A DNA stretch of 64,000 nucleotides from the NCBI RefSeq assembly GCF_024807615.1, contig NZ_JANUCJ010000001.1:496001-560000 (forward strand), written 5' to 3'. A program made the position numbers and the translations under genes. A model generated the notes under the pieces. The model was given only the letters and a program-made list of their open reading frames with translations, was not told where the DNA came from and did no database searches. Each line of letters starts with the position of its first letter. Within the stretch, counting starts at the first letter, position 1. Below are positions 1 to 8,390 of this stretch, piece by piece. This DNA is from Tsukamurella ocularis. Its GTDB lineage: Bacteria > Actinomycetota > Actinomycetes > Mycobacteriales > Mycobacteriaceae.

Positions 1-1666
1 GCCCGAGGTCGACCTCGCAGGCCACTACCTCGACGGCGACGAGCTGCACATCGGCGCGATCAGCATCGGCGAGGAGGCCTCGATCGGGGCACGGTCCACG
101 CTGCTGCCCGGCGCGAAGATCGGCAAGCGTGCCGAGGTCGGCCCCGGCTCCGCGGTATTCGGCAAGGTCAAGGCGAAGCAGCACTGGGCCGGCTCTCCCG
201 CGGAGAAGATCGGCAAGGCCGAGCACCCGTGGCCCGCGGAGCATCCACCGCGCAAGCCTTACTGGGTGTTCGTGTACGGCGTCAGCTCGGTTCTGCTGGC
301 CGGCCTGCCGATGGTCGCGATCGGTGCGGGGCTCGCGCTCCTCGGTTGGATCGTGCGCGACGATTCGAACCTCAAGGAGGCGGCGCTGCACGCCCTTCCG
401 GCCCTCCCCGTCGCGGTGATCGTCTCGCTCACCGTGTACGCCCTGCTCACCCTGATCGCCGTCCGGCTGCTCGCGATCGGCCTCAAGCCGGGATACCACG
501 CGGTGCGCAGCCGCATCGGCTGGCAGGTGTGGGCGACCGAGCGCCTCATGGACGCCGCGCGCACCTTCCTCTTCCCGCTGTACGCCTCGCTGCTGACCCC
601 GATCTGGTTCCGCATGCTGGGCACCAAGGTGGGCAAGGACGCCGAGATCTCCACCGCGATGGTGATCCCCAAGTTCACGACGATCGGCGAGGGCTCCTTC
701 CTCGCCGACGACACCATGGTCGGCAGTTACGAGCTCGGCGGCGGCTGGATGCGTATCGATGAGGCGAAGATCGGCAAGCGCGCCTTCCTCGGCAACTCGG
801 GGATGACGGGGCCGGGCCGCCGCGTCCCGAAGGACGGCCTGGTAGCCGTGCTGAGCGCGACCCCGTCGAAGGCGAAGAGCGGCAGCTCCTGGCTCGGCTC
901 TCCCCCGGTCCGTCTGCGCCGCACTGCCGGCAACACGGACTCGACCTTCACCTACAACCCGTCGTTCGCGCTGCGCGTCGCGCGCGGCTCAGTCGAGACG
1001 GCGCGCTTGCTGGCCGTCTTCGTCAGCTTCGGCCTCGGCCTGGCGACCTTCGTGTCGCTGAACTACTTCGTGATCAACGTGGGCTGGTGGCTCGCCGCCC
1101 TGCTCTCCGGCGTGACCCTGCTCGTGGCCGGCGCGATCGCCTGCTGCGTCGCCGCGGCCGCGAAGTGGCTGGTGGTCGGGCGGATCGGCCGCGAGGAGCA
1201 CCCGCTGTGGTCCTCGTTCGTCTGGCGCAACGAGCTCTCCGACGCGTTCGTCGAGTGCGTCGCGGCGCCGTGGTTCGCGCACGCCGCCACCGGCACCCCG
1301 ATCCTCAACCTGTGGCTGCGGATGCTGGGCGCGAAGATCGGCCGCGGCGTCTGGTGCGAGACCTACTGGCTGCCCGAGGCCGACCTCGTGACCCTCGGCG
1401 ACGCCGCGACCGTTTCGCGCGGCTGCGTCGTGCAGACGCACCTCTTCCACGACCGGATCATGGCGATGGACACCGTGGTGCTCGGCAAGGGCGCCACGCT
1501 GGGCCCGCACTGCGTCGCCCTCCCGGCGTCGTCCGTGGGCGACGGTGCCACCGTCGGCCCGGCGTCGCTGGTCATGCGCGGCGACTCGGTGCCCGCCAAC
1601 ACCAAGTGGCAGGGCAACCCGATCTCGCCGTGGATCTTCAACGAGGGCAAGCGCAAGCGCGACTGA
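1..1666 (+). CDS. Pls/PosA-type non-ribosomal peptide synthetase, C-terminal part (partial)
   Basis: The reading frame is open from base 2 and continues from upstream; 554 residues are visible before the TGA. Two blocks of hexapeptide-repeat sequence (left-handed beta-helix, acyltransferase-like; for example IGARSTLLPGAKIGKRAEVG near the left edge and another around residues 190-260) are separated by hydrophobic membrane segments at about residues 88-175 and 335-380, with a third hexapeptide block near the C-terminus. This alternation is typical of the terminal domain of Pls/PosA-family synthetases, in which a membrane-embedded half with LbetaH domains follows adenylation and carrier domains. 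The adenylation and carrier domains must lie outside the window, so the amino acid used and the product cannot be judged. Seen: repeats and membrane segments. Inferred: family. Confidence 0.8.
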   Translation, partial: PEVDLAGHYLDGDELHIGAISIGEEASIGARSTLLPGAKIGKRAEVGPGSAVFGKVKAKQHWAGSPAEKIGKAEHPWPAEHPPRKPYWVFVYGVSSVLLAGLPMVAIGAGLALLGWIVRDDSNLKEAALHALPALPVAVIVSLTVYALLTLIAVRLLAIGLKPGYHAVRSRIGWQVWATERLMDAARTFLFPLYASLLTPIWFRMLGTKVGKDAEISTAMVIPKFTTIGEGSFLADDTMVGSYELGGGWMRIDEAKIGKRAFLGNSGMTGPGRRVPKDGLVAVLSATPSKAKSGSSWLGSPPVRLRRTAGNTDSTFTYNPSFALRVARGSVETARLLAVFVSFGLGLATFVSLNYFVINVGWWLAALLSGVTLLVAGAIACCVAAAAKWLVVGRIGREEHPLWSSFVWRNELSDAFVECVAAPWFAHAATGTPILNLWLRMLGAKIGRGVWCETYWLPEADLVTLGDAATVSRGCVVQTHLFHDRIMAMDTVVLGKGATLGPHCVALPASSVGDGATVGPASLVMRGDSVPANTKWQGNPISPWIFNEGKRKRD

Positions 1667-1720
1667 TCCGGCGATCCGCCACTAGGGTTGGCACCGACAC
1701 CCCCGACGAAAGGGTCACCC

Positions 1721-2197
1721 GTGAGCGACGGGCTCGAGATCACCCCGTTCCAGCCGAGCGACGTGGCGGAACTCCTCGTCCTGCAGCGCTGCTGTTGGGT
1801 GCAGGAGGCGATCGCGAACGACAGCCTTGAGATCCTGCCGCTGACCGAGACCCACGACGACATCCTGGAGTGGGCCGCACAGTGGGCGACGTTCGTCATG
1901 CGGCTCGACGGCCGGCTGATCGGCGCGGTCCGCGGCCGGGCGGAGCCGAACCACCGCTGGCACATCGGACGCATCATGGTGGCGCCGGATCTCGCGGGTC
2001 GCGGCCTCGGCACCGAGCTCATCGCCCTCATGGAGTCGCTCGCCCCACAGGGCACGGCAGAGTTCGTCATGTTCACCGGCGCGGGGAGCGCGCGCAACAT
2101 CCGGACGTACGAGCGCGCGGGCTACGTCGTCTCCGATCCCGAGCCCGCGCCGCACGGCGGCGTCGCCACCGTGACGCTGCGCAAGCCGGTAAGGTGA
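1721..2197 (+). CDS. GNAT-family N-acetyltransferase
   Basis: A 158-residue single-domain GNAT protein. The acetyl-CoA-binding stretch is visible around residues 85-105 (HIGRIMVAPDLAGRGLGTEL, the V-x-P-x-x-x-G-x-G-x pattern), followed by the typical late segment with an N-x-x-T-Y-E-R-A-G-Y motif (NIRTYERAGYVV). I choose the GTG at 1721 because GAAAGGG lies about six bases upstream; the frame is open a further 11 codons to a TTG without a ribosome site. The substrate cannot be inferred. It sits alone between the synthetase gene and the peptidase gene, both in the same direction, with a short gap on each side. Confidence 0.85.
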   Translation: MSDGLEITPFQPSDVAELLVLQRCCWVQEAIANDSLEILPLTETHDDILEWAAQWATFVMRLDGRLIGAVRGRAEPNHRWHIGRIMVAPDLAGRGLGTELIALMESLAPQGTAEFVMFTGAGSARNIRTYERAGYVVSDPEPAPHGGVATVTLRKPVR

Positions 2198-2231
2198 TCA
2201 TCCGACCCCCGAGCGAAAAGGAAGTGGATCA

Positions 2232-3599
2232 GTGGTGCGCAAGTCGGCCAGGCCGAAGCTCGTCGCAGCACCGAATCCGCAGCACGCGCGCGCAGTGGAT
2301 CCGTACATCCCCGGCCACGGCAACCCCGGTTACCGGGTCTCGCGGTACGACCTCGAGCTGACGTACAAGGTCGAGAGCAACCGCCTCGAGGGCAAGGCGG
2401 AGATCACCGCGACGACGAACGAGCCGCTCAAGCGGCTGGCGATCGACCTCTCCGCCGCGCTGACCGCGTCCAAGATCACGATCAACGGGCGCCGTCCGCA
2501 GCGGTACGCGCGGCGGGGCGGCAAGCTGGAGCTCACTCTCGCGTCCGAGGTGCCCGCCGGCGCCGCGATGACGATCTCCATCCGGTACGCGGGCACGCCG
2601 AAGCCGATCCGGTCGACGTGGGGCGAGGTCGGCTGGGAGGAGCTGTCCGAGGGCGTCATCGTCGCCTCACAGCCGAGCGGCGCACCGTCGTGGTTCCCGT
2701 GCGACGACCATCCCGCCTCCAAGGCCTCGTACCGCATCGCCATCACAACCGACTCGCCGTACCGCGTCGTCTCCAACGGCAAGCTCGTCTCCCGCAAGGT
2801 CTCGGCCGCGCACACCACCTGGGTCTACGAGCAGGCCGCGCCGATGGCGTCGTACCTCGCGACCATCCAGATCGGCAGCTACGACCTGCTCAAGGTCGCC
2901 GAGAAGCCGGTGCCTATCCGGGCGGCTGTCCCGGCGCGCCTCACCTCCGACTTCCAGCGCAGCTTCGGCAACCAGGAACGCATCATGCGCGCCTTCACCC
3001 GCTGGTTCGGCCCGTACCCGTTCCCGGAGTACACCGTCGTCGTCACCGACGACACGCTGGAGATCCCCGTCGAGGCCCAGACCGTTTCGATCTTCGGAGC
3101 CAACCACTGCGACGGGACACGGCACGCCGAACGCCTCGTCGCCCATGAGCTGGCGCACCAGTGGTTCGGCAACTCCCTGACGCTGACCCGGTGGAAGGAC
3201 ATCTGGCTGCACGAGGGCTTCGCCTGCTATTCCGAGTGGCTGTGGGCGCAGGAGTGCGGCGAGGCGACCACCCAGCAGATGGCGGCGCGCTACTACGCGA
3301 AGCTCGCGGGCTCGCGGACCGACATCGTGGTCGGCGACCCGGGCCCGGACCTGATGTTCGACGACCGCGTCTACAAGCGCGGCGCGCTCACGGTGCACGC
3401 GGTGCGCGTGGCGCTCGGCGACCCCGCGTTCTTCACGATGCTCCACGAATGGACGTCCGAGTTCGCCCACCAGTCGGTGACGACCGAGGATCTGATCACG
3501 CTCGCGGCGAAGTACAGTCCGGAGCCGCTCCGGAACCTGTGGCGCACCTGGTTGTACGAGACCGCGCTGCCGCCGCTCCCGGTGCTCACCGCGCTCTGA
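2232..3599 (+). CDS. short M1-family metallopeptidase
   Basis: A 455-residue M1 (aminopeptidase N-like) zinc peptidase. The zinc site HELAHQWFGNS followed by W-L-H-E-G-F-A (HExxH-x18-E) lies around residues 300-325, preceded by an N-terminal beta-saddle domain. The usual GxMEN motif of M1 aminopeptidases is not obvious; at the expected place there is a V-E-A-Q-T sequence, so exopeptidase specificity is uncertain. It lacks the large C-terminal HEAT-like domain of full-length PepN (about 850 residues), as do other short actinobacterial M1 enzymes. No signal peptide is seen. GTG start, stop at 3597-3599, followed after 10 bases by a strong GC hairpin. Confidence 0.88.
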   Translation: MVRKSARPKLVAAPNPQHARAVDPYIPGHGNPGYRVSRYDLELTYKVESNRLEGKAEITATTNEPLKRLAIDLSAALTASKITINGRRPQRYARRGGKLELTLASEVPAGAAMTISIRYAGTPKPIRSTWGEVGWEELSEGVIVASQPSGAPSWFPCDDHPASKASYRIAITTDSPYRVVSNGKLVSRKVSAAHTTWVYEQAAPMASYLATIQIGSYDLLKVAEKPVPIRAAVPARLTSDFQRSFGNQERIMRAFTRWFGPYPFPEYTVVVTDDTLEIPVEAQTVSIFGANHCDGTRHAERLVAHELAHQWFGNSLTLTRWKDIWLHEGFACYSEWLWAQECGEATTQQMAARYYAKLAGSRTDIVVGDPGPDLMFDDRVYKRGALTVHAVRVALGDPAFFTMLHEWTSEFAHQSVTTEDLITLAAKYSPEPLRNLWRTWLYETALPPLPVLTAL

Positions 3600-3609
3600 G
3601 CCGATCCCG

Positions 3610-3630
3610 CCCGCCCCGGCGCGGGGCGGG
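3610..3630 (+). terminator. Hairpin terminator after the M1 peptidase gene
   Basis: The arms CCCGCCCCG and CGGGGCGGG pair perfectly (9 bp) around a 3-base loop, 11 bases after the peptidase stop codon. There is no clean T tract, as is common in high-GC actinobacteria. It separates the peptidase gene from the YCII promoter that follows about 20 bases later. Confidence 0.6.
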
Positions 3631-3652
3631 TGGAAACTTTCTGTGGGGACGA

Positions 3653-3679
3653 TGTCGAAACGGGGTCGTCCCGTTCGAC
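3653..3679 (+). promoter_or_regulatory. Candidate ECF42-type promoter
   Basis: TGTCGA at 3653-3658 and CGAC at 3676-3679 are separated by 17 bases, upstream of the YCII gene (start 3726). The published promoter signature of ECF42 sigma factors, as I remember it, is TGTCGA at -35 and CGA(T/C) at -10, and an ECF42-type sigma factor gene lies directly downstream of the YCII gene. That the pair is autoregulated is an inference from this match. Confidence 0.6.
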
Positions 3680-3725
3680 GCCTGTACGAGACACGCTCAC
3701 CACCACAGAAGAAGGACTGATCGAT

Positions 3726-4109
3726 ATGCCTCGTTTCATGGGATTCGTACGGATGGCCGAGGGACCCGAGGTCGGCACGCCGCCCAAGGCGCTCTTCGAC
3801 GCGATGGACGTCTACATCGGCGAGCAGGCCGCGAAGGGCCACTTCCTCGACGGCGGCGGCCTCTACGGCTCGGAGGACGCCATCAACTTCGTCGTCCGCA
3901 AAGGCGAGATCACCCGGGTCGACGGCCCGTACGCCGAGTCGAAGGAGATCGTGGGCGGCTGGTCGCTGCTGCAGTACGACACCGTCGAGGAGGCGATCGT
4001 CGCATCGGAGGAGTTCGCGCAGCTGCACGCCACGCACTGGCCCGAGCTGAACATGGTCTCCACGCTCCGGCAGATCGCCGACGAGCCGCCCACGCCGGCC
4101 GAGGACTGA
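3726..4109 (+). CDS. YCII/DGPF-family protein
   Basis: A 127-residue YCII-family protein, with the conserved region RVDGPYAESKEIVGGW (the DGPF motif, here DGPY) around residues 62-77. The function of the family is not established; small YCII proteins are the regular genomic partners of ECF42 sigma factors. I choose the ATG at 3726 because GAAGGA ends nine bases upstream and the N-terminus MPRFMGFVRM is typical; the frame is open further upstream but without a better start. It ends 34 bases before the sigma factor gene and probably shares a transcript with it. Confidence 0.85.
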   Translation: MPRFMGFVRMAEGPEVGTPPKALFDAMDVYIGEQAAKGHFLDGGGLYGSEDAINFVVRKGEITRVDGPYAESKEIVGGWSLLQYDTVEEAIVASEEFAQLHATHWPELNMVSTLRQIADEPPTPAED

Positions 4110-4143
4110 CGCGCCCGGCGGTGGTCCCGCCTACGCTGGTCGA

Positions 4144-5406
4144 GTGCCAGCCGGGACCACCGCCGAAGCGATCACCGCCACCTGGCGGGCCGAATCCACG
4201 CGCCTCGTCGGCGCGCTCATCCGCATGACCCGCAGTATCCAGCTCGCGGAGGACCTCGCGCAGGACGCGCTGGTCGCCGCCCTGGAGCAGTGGCCGGAGA
4301 CGGGTGTCCCCAACAACCCGGCCGCGTGGCTCATGACCACCGCGAAGCGCCGCGGCGTCGATTCGATCCGCCGCGCCGAGAACCTGCGCCGCAAAACCGA
4401 GGAGATCGGTCGCGGCCTGCGGGAGGACGACGGTATGCCCGACCTCGACGCGCAGATCGACTTCATCGAGGACGACGCGCTGCGCCTGATCTTCCTGTCC
4501 TGCCACCCGGCGCTCACCCCCGAATCGCGCACGGCGCTGACCCTGCGCGTGGTCGGCGGGCTCACCACCGGCGAGATCGCGCGCGGCTTCCTGGTCCCCG
4601 AGAAGACGATGGGCCAACGCATCTCCCGCGCGAAGAAGACGCTCACCACGGCCCGCGCCGAGTTCAAACTACCCGTCGGCGAGGAGCGCACGCGCCGCCT
4701 CGACGACGTCATGGCCGTGATCTACCTGATCTTCACCGAGGGCTACTCCGCTGCCGCCGGCGACGACTGGATGCGTCCCGACCTCGCCCGCGAAGGCATT
4801 CGGCTGGCGCGCATGCTCGCCGAGCTCGCGCCCGACGAGCCCGAGGCCCACGGCCTGCAAGCCTTGGTCGAGTTGCAAGGTTCCCGCATCGACGCCCGCA
4901 CAGACGCCGGCGGTGCCCCCGTCCTCCTGGACAACCAGGACCGAGACCGCTGGGACCGGCTCCTCATTCGACGGGGCCTGGCCGCCCTCCGCCGGGCCGA
5001 GGAACTTGCCGCCCGCGGGATCCCGGTGGGCCGGTATTACCTGCAGGCCGCGATCGCCGCGCAGCACGCCCGCGCGTCGACGCCCGCCGACACCGACTGG
5101 CCGCGGATCGCCCGCCTGTACGACACGCTGGCCCAGGCGGCACCCGGTCCGGTCGTGGAGGTCAATCGTGCTGTGGCGCACTGCCGGGCGTTCGGCCCCG
5201 ACGCAGGCCTGACGGTGCTCGACGCCGTCGAGCCGGCCGCCTTCGGCGACGCACCGCTCGTGCCGAGCGTCCGCGGCGACCTGCTCGAGCGCGCCGGGCG
5301 GCACGCGGCGGCGGCGGAGCAGTTCGATGAGGCCGCGCGCCGTACACGCAACGAAGGCGAACGAACGCTCCTTCAGGGACGGGCTGCTGCGAACCGAACC
5401 CGATGA
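4144..5406 (+). CDS. ECF42-type RNA polymerase sigma factor with C-terminal extension
   Basis: A 420-residue extracytoplasmic-function sigma factor. Region sigma2 is visible at residues 15-75 (LVGALIRMTRSIQLAEDLAQ and P-A-A-W-L-M-T-T-A-K-R) and sigma4 around 118-175 (LTLRVVGGLTTGEIARGFLV, followed by the helix-turn-helix end TMGQRISRAKKTL). The remaining 230 residues form an alpha-helical, TPR-like C-terminal extension, which classical ECF factors lack and ECF42 members carry. No anti-sigma gene adjoins; the YCII gene upstream is the expected partner. GTG start at 4144. The extension probably controls activity in place of an anti-sigma factor (known for the group, inferred here). Confidence 0.88.
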   Translation: MPAGTTAEAITATWRAESTRLVGALIRMTRSIQLAEDLAQDALVAALEQWPETGVPNNPAAWLMTTAKRRGVDSIRRAENLRRKTEEIGRGLREDDGMPDLDAQIDFIEDDALRLIFLSCHPALTPESRTALTLRVVGGLTTGEIARGFLVPEKTMGQRISRAKKTLTTARAEFKLPVGEERTRRLDDVMAVIYLIFTEGYSAAAGDDWMRPDLAREGIRLARMLAELAPDEPEAHGLQALVELQGSRIDARTDAGGAPVLLDNQDRDRWDRLLIRRGLAALRRAEELAARGIPVGRYYLQAAIAAQHARASTPADTDWPRIARLYDTLAQAAPGPVVEVNRAVAHCRAFGPDAGLTVLDAVEPAAFGDAPLVPSVRGDLLERAGRHAAAAEQFDEAARRTRNEGERTLLQGRAAANRTR

Positions 5407-5474
5407 ACCTTCGACACCGCTGCGCGCGACACGCCGCGCGCCGGGCCGCGACGGCCGTCAGAAGTGTCGAACTT

Positions 5475-6047
5475 TCACTGCCCTTGCCACACGGGCAGCG
5501 CGCCCGCGGCGAGCGCCTCCGCCAACGACGGTGCCGCGGTGTCCTTCTCGGAGAGGATCGGCGGCACGTCGTCGGGCCAGGCGATCGCGAGCTCCCGGTC
5601 GAGCGGGTCGACGCCGTGCTCGGCGGATGGGTTGTACTCGGACGAGACGTGGTAGGCCACCGCGGCGCCGTCGGTGAGGGCGCAGAAGCCGTGCCCGAGC
5701 CCCTCCGCGAGATACACGGTGCGGTGCCCCTCGGAATCGAGGCGCACCGTCTCGACCGCACCGAAGGTGGGCGAACCGACCCGCAGGTCGACGATCACGT
5801 CGAGGATCGCGCCGTGCAGGCACGCCACCAGCTTCGCCTGCCCCGGGGGGACATCCGCGTAGTGGATGCCGCGCACGGCGCCCACGCGGTTCACCGAGAC
5901 GTTGGTCTGCGCCACGACGAGCTCGTGGCCGGTGGCCTCACGGAACGCGGACGCCTTGAACAGCTCGAAGAACTCGCCGCGCGGGTCCGGCCGAACGATC
6001 GGGTCCAGGACGAAGGCGCCGGCGATGGGCAGCGGGACGACGTTCAC
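5475..6047 (-). CDS. rfbC: dTDP-4-dehydrorhamnose 3,5-epimerase
   Basis: A 190-residue RmlC/RfbC cupin that converts dTDP-4-keto-6-deoxyglucose to dTDP-4-keto-rhamnose. Visible are the active-site segments [21 protein letters not shown] (His and Lys of the catalytic site) and [13 protein letters not shown]. The GTG at 6047 is chosen because its four bases overlap the stop of rfbA (GTGA) and the N-terminus [12 protein letters not shown] fits the family; the frame is open about 35 codons further back inside rfbA. Translationally coupled to rfbA. In mycolata, dTDP-rhamnose is needed for the arabinogalactan linker. Confidence 0.9.
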   Translation of the reverse strand: MNVVPLPIAGAFVLDPIVRPDPRGEFFELFKASAFREATGHELVVAQTNVSVNRVGAVRGIHYADVPPGQAKLVACLHGAILDVIVDLRVGSPTFGAVETVRLDSEGHRTVYLAEGLGHGFCALTDGAAVAYHVSSEYNPSAEHGVDPLDRELAIAWPDDVPPILSEKDTAAPSLAEALAAGALPVWQGQ

Positions 6048-6913
6048 CGGCCCTCCTCGAGCAGTCCGTGCAGGTACGTGCCGTAGCCCGACTTGGCGAG
6101 CCGGTCCGCGTGGTCGCGCAGCTGCGCGTCGTCGATGAAGCCGCTCCGCCACGCCACCTCCTCGGGGGCGCCGATCTTGGTGCCCTGCCGCTGTTCCACC
6201 GCGCGCACGTAGCCGGTGGCGTCGGCGAGGGCGTCGAAGGTCCCCGTGTCGAGCCAGGCTGTGCCGCGCGGCAGCACCTCGACCGTCAGCCGCCCCGCCT
6301 CCAGGTAGTACCGGTTGACGTCGGTGATCTCGAGCTCGCCGCGCGGCGAGGGCTTCAGATTCCGCGCGACGTCGACCACCGACGGGTCATAGAAGTACAG
6401 GCCGGGAACCGCGTACGGGGACCGGGGATGCTCCGGCTTCTCCTCGAAGCCCACGGCGCGCCCGGCACCGTCGAACTCGATGACCCCGTAGGCGCGGGGA
6501 TCGGCGACCCGGTACGCGAAGACGGCGCCGCCATCGATCCCGTCGAACCGCCGCAGCTGCGTGCCGAGCCCCGGGCCGTAGAAGATGTTGTCGCCCAGGA
6601 TCAGCGAGACCGTCTGGTCGCCGATGAAGTCCGCGCCGAGCACGAAGGCCTGCGCCAGCCCCTCGGGTCGGGGCTGCACCACGTACTCGATCCGGATCCC
6701 GAACTGGGAGCCGTCGCCGAGCAGCCGCCGGAACTGCTCGGCGTCGCCCGGCGTCGTCACGACCAGCACCTCGCGGATGCCCGCGAGCATCAGCGTCGAG
6801 AGCGGGTAATAGATCATCGGCTTGTCGTAGACGGGGAGCAGCTGCTTGCTCACGCCGACGGTGATCGGGTGGAGCCTGCTACCCGTGCCGCCGGCCAGGA
6901 TGATCCCTCGCAT
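6044..6913 (-). CDS. rfbA: glucose-1-phosphate thymidylyltransferase
   Basis: A 289-residue RmlA enzyme, first step of dTDP-L-rhamnose synthesis (dTTP + glucose-1-P to dTDP-glucose). The N-terminal nucleotide-binding signature [18 protein letters not shown] and the [19 protein letters not shown] segment are intact; LGDNIFYG and EEKPEHPRS motifs follow. It heads the two-gene rfbA-rfbC operon; the gap to the divergent hydrolase gene is 65 bases and must hold both promoters. Confidence 0.95.
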   Translation of the reverse strand: MRGIILAGGTGSRLHPITVGVSKQLLPVYDKPMIYYPLSTLMLAGIREVLVVTTPGDAEQFRRLLGDGSQFGIRIEYVVQPRPEGLAQAFVLGADFIGDQTVSLILGDNIFYGPGLGTQLRRFDGIDGGAVFAYRVADPRAYGVIEFDGAGRAVGFEEKPEHPRSPYAVPGLYFYDPSVVDVARNLKPSPRGELEITDVNRYYLEAGRLTVEVLPRGTAWLDTGTFDALADATGYVRAVEQRQGTKIGAPEEVAWRSGFIDDAQLRDHADRLAKSGYGTYLHGLLEEGR

Positions 6914-6978
6914 GCTGCGACTCTATCGGATCACATAACTATCCTTGTGAAACCGGTCGTTCTTGTCACGATAGTTCT

Positions 6979-8043
6979 ATGAGAAGGAAGATCTGGCTCA
7001 TCACGGCTGTCGCACTCGCCGTGGCCCTGGCATTGCCCCTGGGCGTCCGGATAGCGGTGGCGAACACCTTCGCCTTCGACGAGCACCGCGTGAGCATCCC
7101 GGTCACCGACGCGGTCGCGGCCGGCGGGACCGCCCCCGACGCACACACCGGCGGCCGCCTCGACGGCGTACTCACCACCCCGAAGGGCGGCTCCGGCCGC
7201 CACGGCCTCGTCGTCTTCGTGCACGGCGACGGGCCGGCGAACGCCTCCCGGGACGACGCCTACCTCCCCATCTGGGAGGCCTTCGCCCGGGCCGGCTACG
7301 CCACCCTGTCGTGGAACAAGGCCGGCGTCGGCGGCACACCGGGGAACTGGCTCGACCAGTCACTCGCCGACCGCGGCGCCGAGGTCGCCGCAGCCCTCGA
7401 CTGGGCCCGCACCCGGCCCGAGATCGACACCGGCCGCATGGGTGCGTGGGGCGTCAGCCAGGGCGGCTGGGTCCTGCCGCCCCTGGCGGCACGGCGCCCG
7501 GACCTCCGCTTCCTCGTCCTCGTCGGCGCGGCGATCAACTGGCTGCGACAGGGCGAGTACAACCTCCGCTCGGACCTGCGCGACGCCTCCGACGAGGAGA
7601 AGCGACGGGCGCTCGCCCGCCGCACCGCGAACATCGCACTGCTCGAGCACGGTGCCACCTACCAGGAGTACCTCGCGGCGGAGGTGGACAGGAAGCCGAT
7701 GACCGAGAAGCGCTACGGCTTCGCCCTGCGCAACTTCCGCGCCGACGTCACGCCCGAACTGGGACGCATCGCCGTTCCCACCCTGCTCCTCCTTGGCAGC
7801 GCGGACCGTAACGTGGACACCCCGGAGACCGCGCGCGTCTACGCCGCACGGATGCACCCCGGGATGCTCACCGAACACACCTTCCCCGGTGCCACGCACA
7901 GCCTGACCCGCGACGACATCGAGTACCGCAGCGACGATCCCCGGGTCATCGCCAGGGCGATCGTGGCGCCGCGCGACATCTACGCGCCCGGCTACCTCGC
8001 CGCCCTGGCCGACTTCGCCTCCCGGCAGACGGCCGCGCGATGA
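6979..8043 (+). CDS. membrane-anchored or secreted alpha/beta hydrolase
   Basis: A 354-residue alpha/beta hydrolase, preceded by an N-terminal hydrophobic segment (residues 5-28) that is a signal peptide or anchor. The nucleophile elbow G-V-S-Q-G-G (GAWGVSQGGWVLP) is near residue 155, an oxyanion region VVFVHGDGP near 77, and a late Asp (LGSADRNVD) and His (FPGATHS) complete a plausible catalytic triad. The substrate is unknown. The ATG has no clear ribosome site. A 7-bp inverted repeat (AACTATC 6937-6943, GATAGTT 6970-6976) lies directly before it, between the divergent genes. The 3' end overlaps the next gene by ATGA. Confidence 0.82.
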   Translation: MRRKIWLITAVALAVALALPLGVRIAVANTFAFDEHRVSIPVTDAVAAGGTAPDAHTGGRLDGVLTTPKGGSGRHGLVVFVHGDGPANASRDDAYLPIWEAFARAGYATLSWNKAGVGGTPGNWLDQSLADRGAEVAAALDWARTRPEIDTGRMGAWGVSQGGWVLPPLAARRPDLRFLVLVGAAINWLRQGEYNLRSDLRDASDEEKRRALARRTANIALLEHGATYQEYLAAEVDRKPMTEKRYGFALRNFRADVTPELGRIAVPTLLLLGSADRNVDTPETARVYAARMHPGMLTEHTFPGATHSLTRDDIEYRSDDPRVIARAIVAPRDIYAPGYLAALADFASRQTAAR

Positions 8044-8390
8044 GGTCGCCGTTCTGGGCGCGGGTGCTCCGCTCGCTCCCCGGGGCGTTCACCCGGCCCG
8101 GTCCGGGCGACCTGCCGGCCTTCTTCGCCACCGCGGACGGCATCGTCGAAGGGCGGCCCGTCCGGGTCTGCGCGCGCCTCGAGACCGACGGTGCGCTGCT
8201 GCACGACATGGCCGCCGTCACCGCGGTCCCCGCGGCGCTGGCGACGGCGCAGCTTCCGGGCGTGCGCCGCCCCGGGGTGCACCCGCCCGACGCCGTGCTC
8301 GACGCTCCGCGGCTGTTCGCCGACCTCGCGGTAGCGTTTCCGGGCACGCGCGTGATCGTCGAGGAGGAGACCGGATGGCTGACGGACTGA
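8040..8390 (+). CDS. small protein, possible remnant domain
   Basis: A 116-residue protein whose ATG overlaps the hydrolase stop (ATGA) and whose end overlaps the PaaX-like gene by 16 bases, so it is very probably translated. I do not recognise a family with confidence. The segment RRPGVHPPDAVLD and the following F-A-D-L-A faintly resemble the C-terminal tail of saccharopine dehydrogenase-type proteins, which would make it an isolated domain or remnant. No signal peptide, membrane segment or cysteine cluster is seen. Confidence 0.6.
   Translation: MRSPFWARVLRSLPGAFTRPGPGDLPAFFATADGIVEGRPVRVCARLETDGALLHDMAAVTAVPAALATAQLPGVRRPGVHPPDAVLDAPRLFADLAVAFPGTRVIVEEETGWLTD

Noticed and set aside
6937-6976. 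7-bp inverted repeat between rfbA and the hydrolase gene as a regulator site
   Set aside because: Only 7 bp pair across a 26-base gap; too weak to call without comparison. It is mentioned in the hydrolase entry only.
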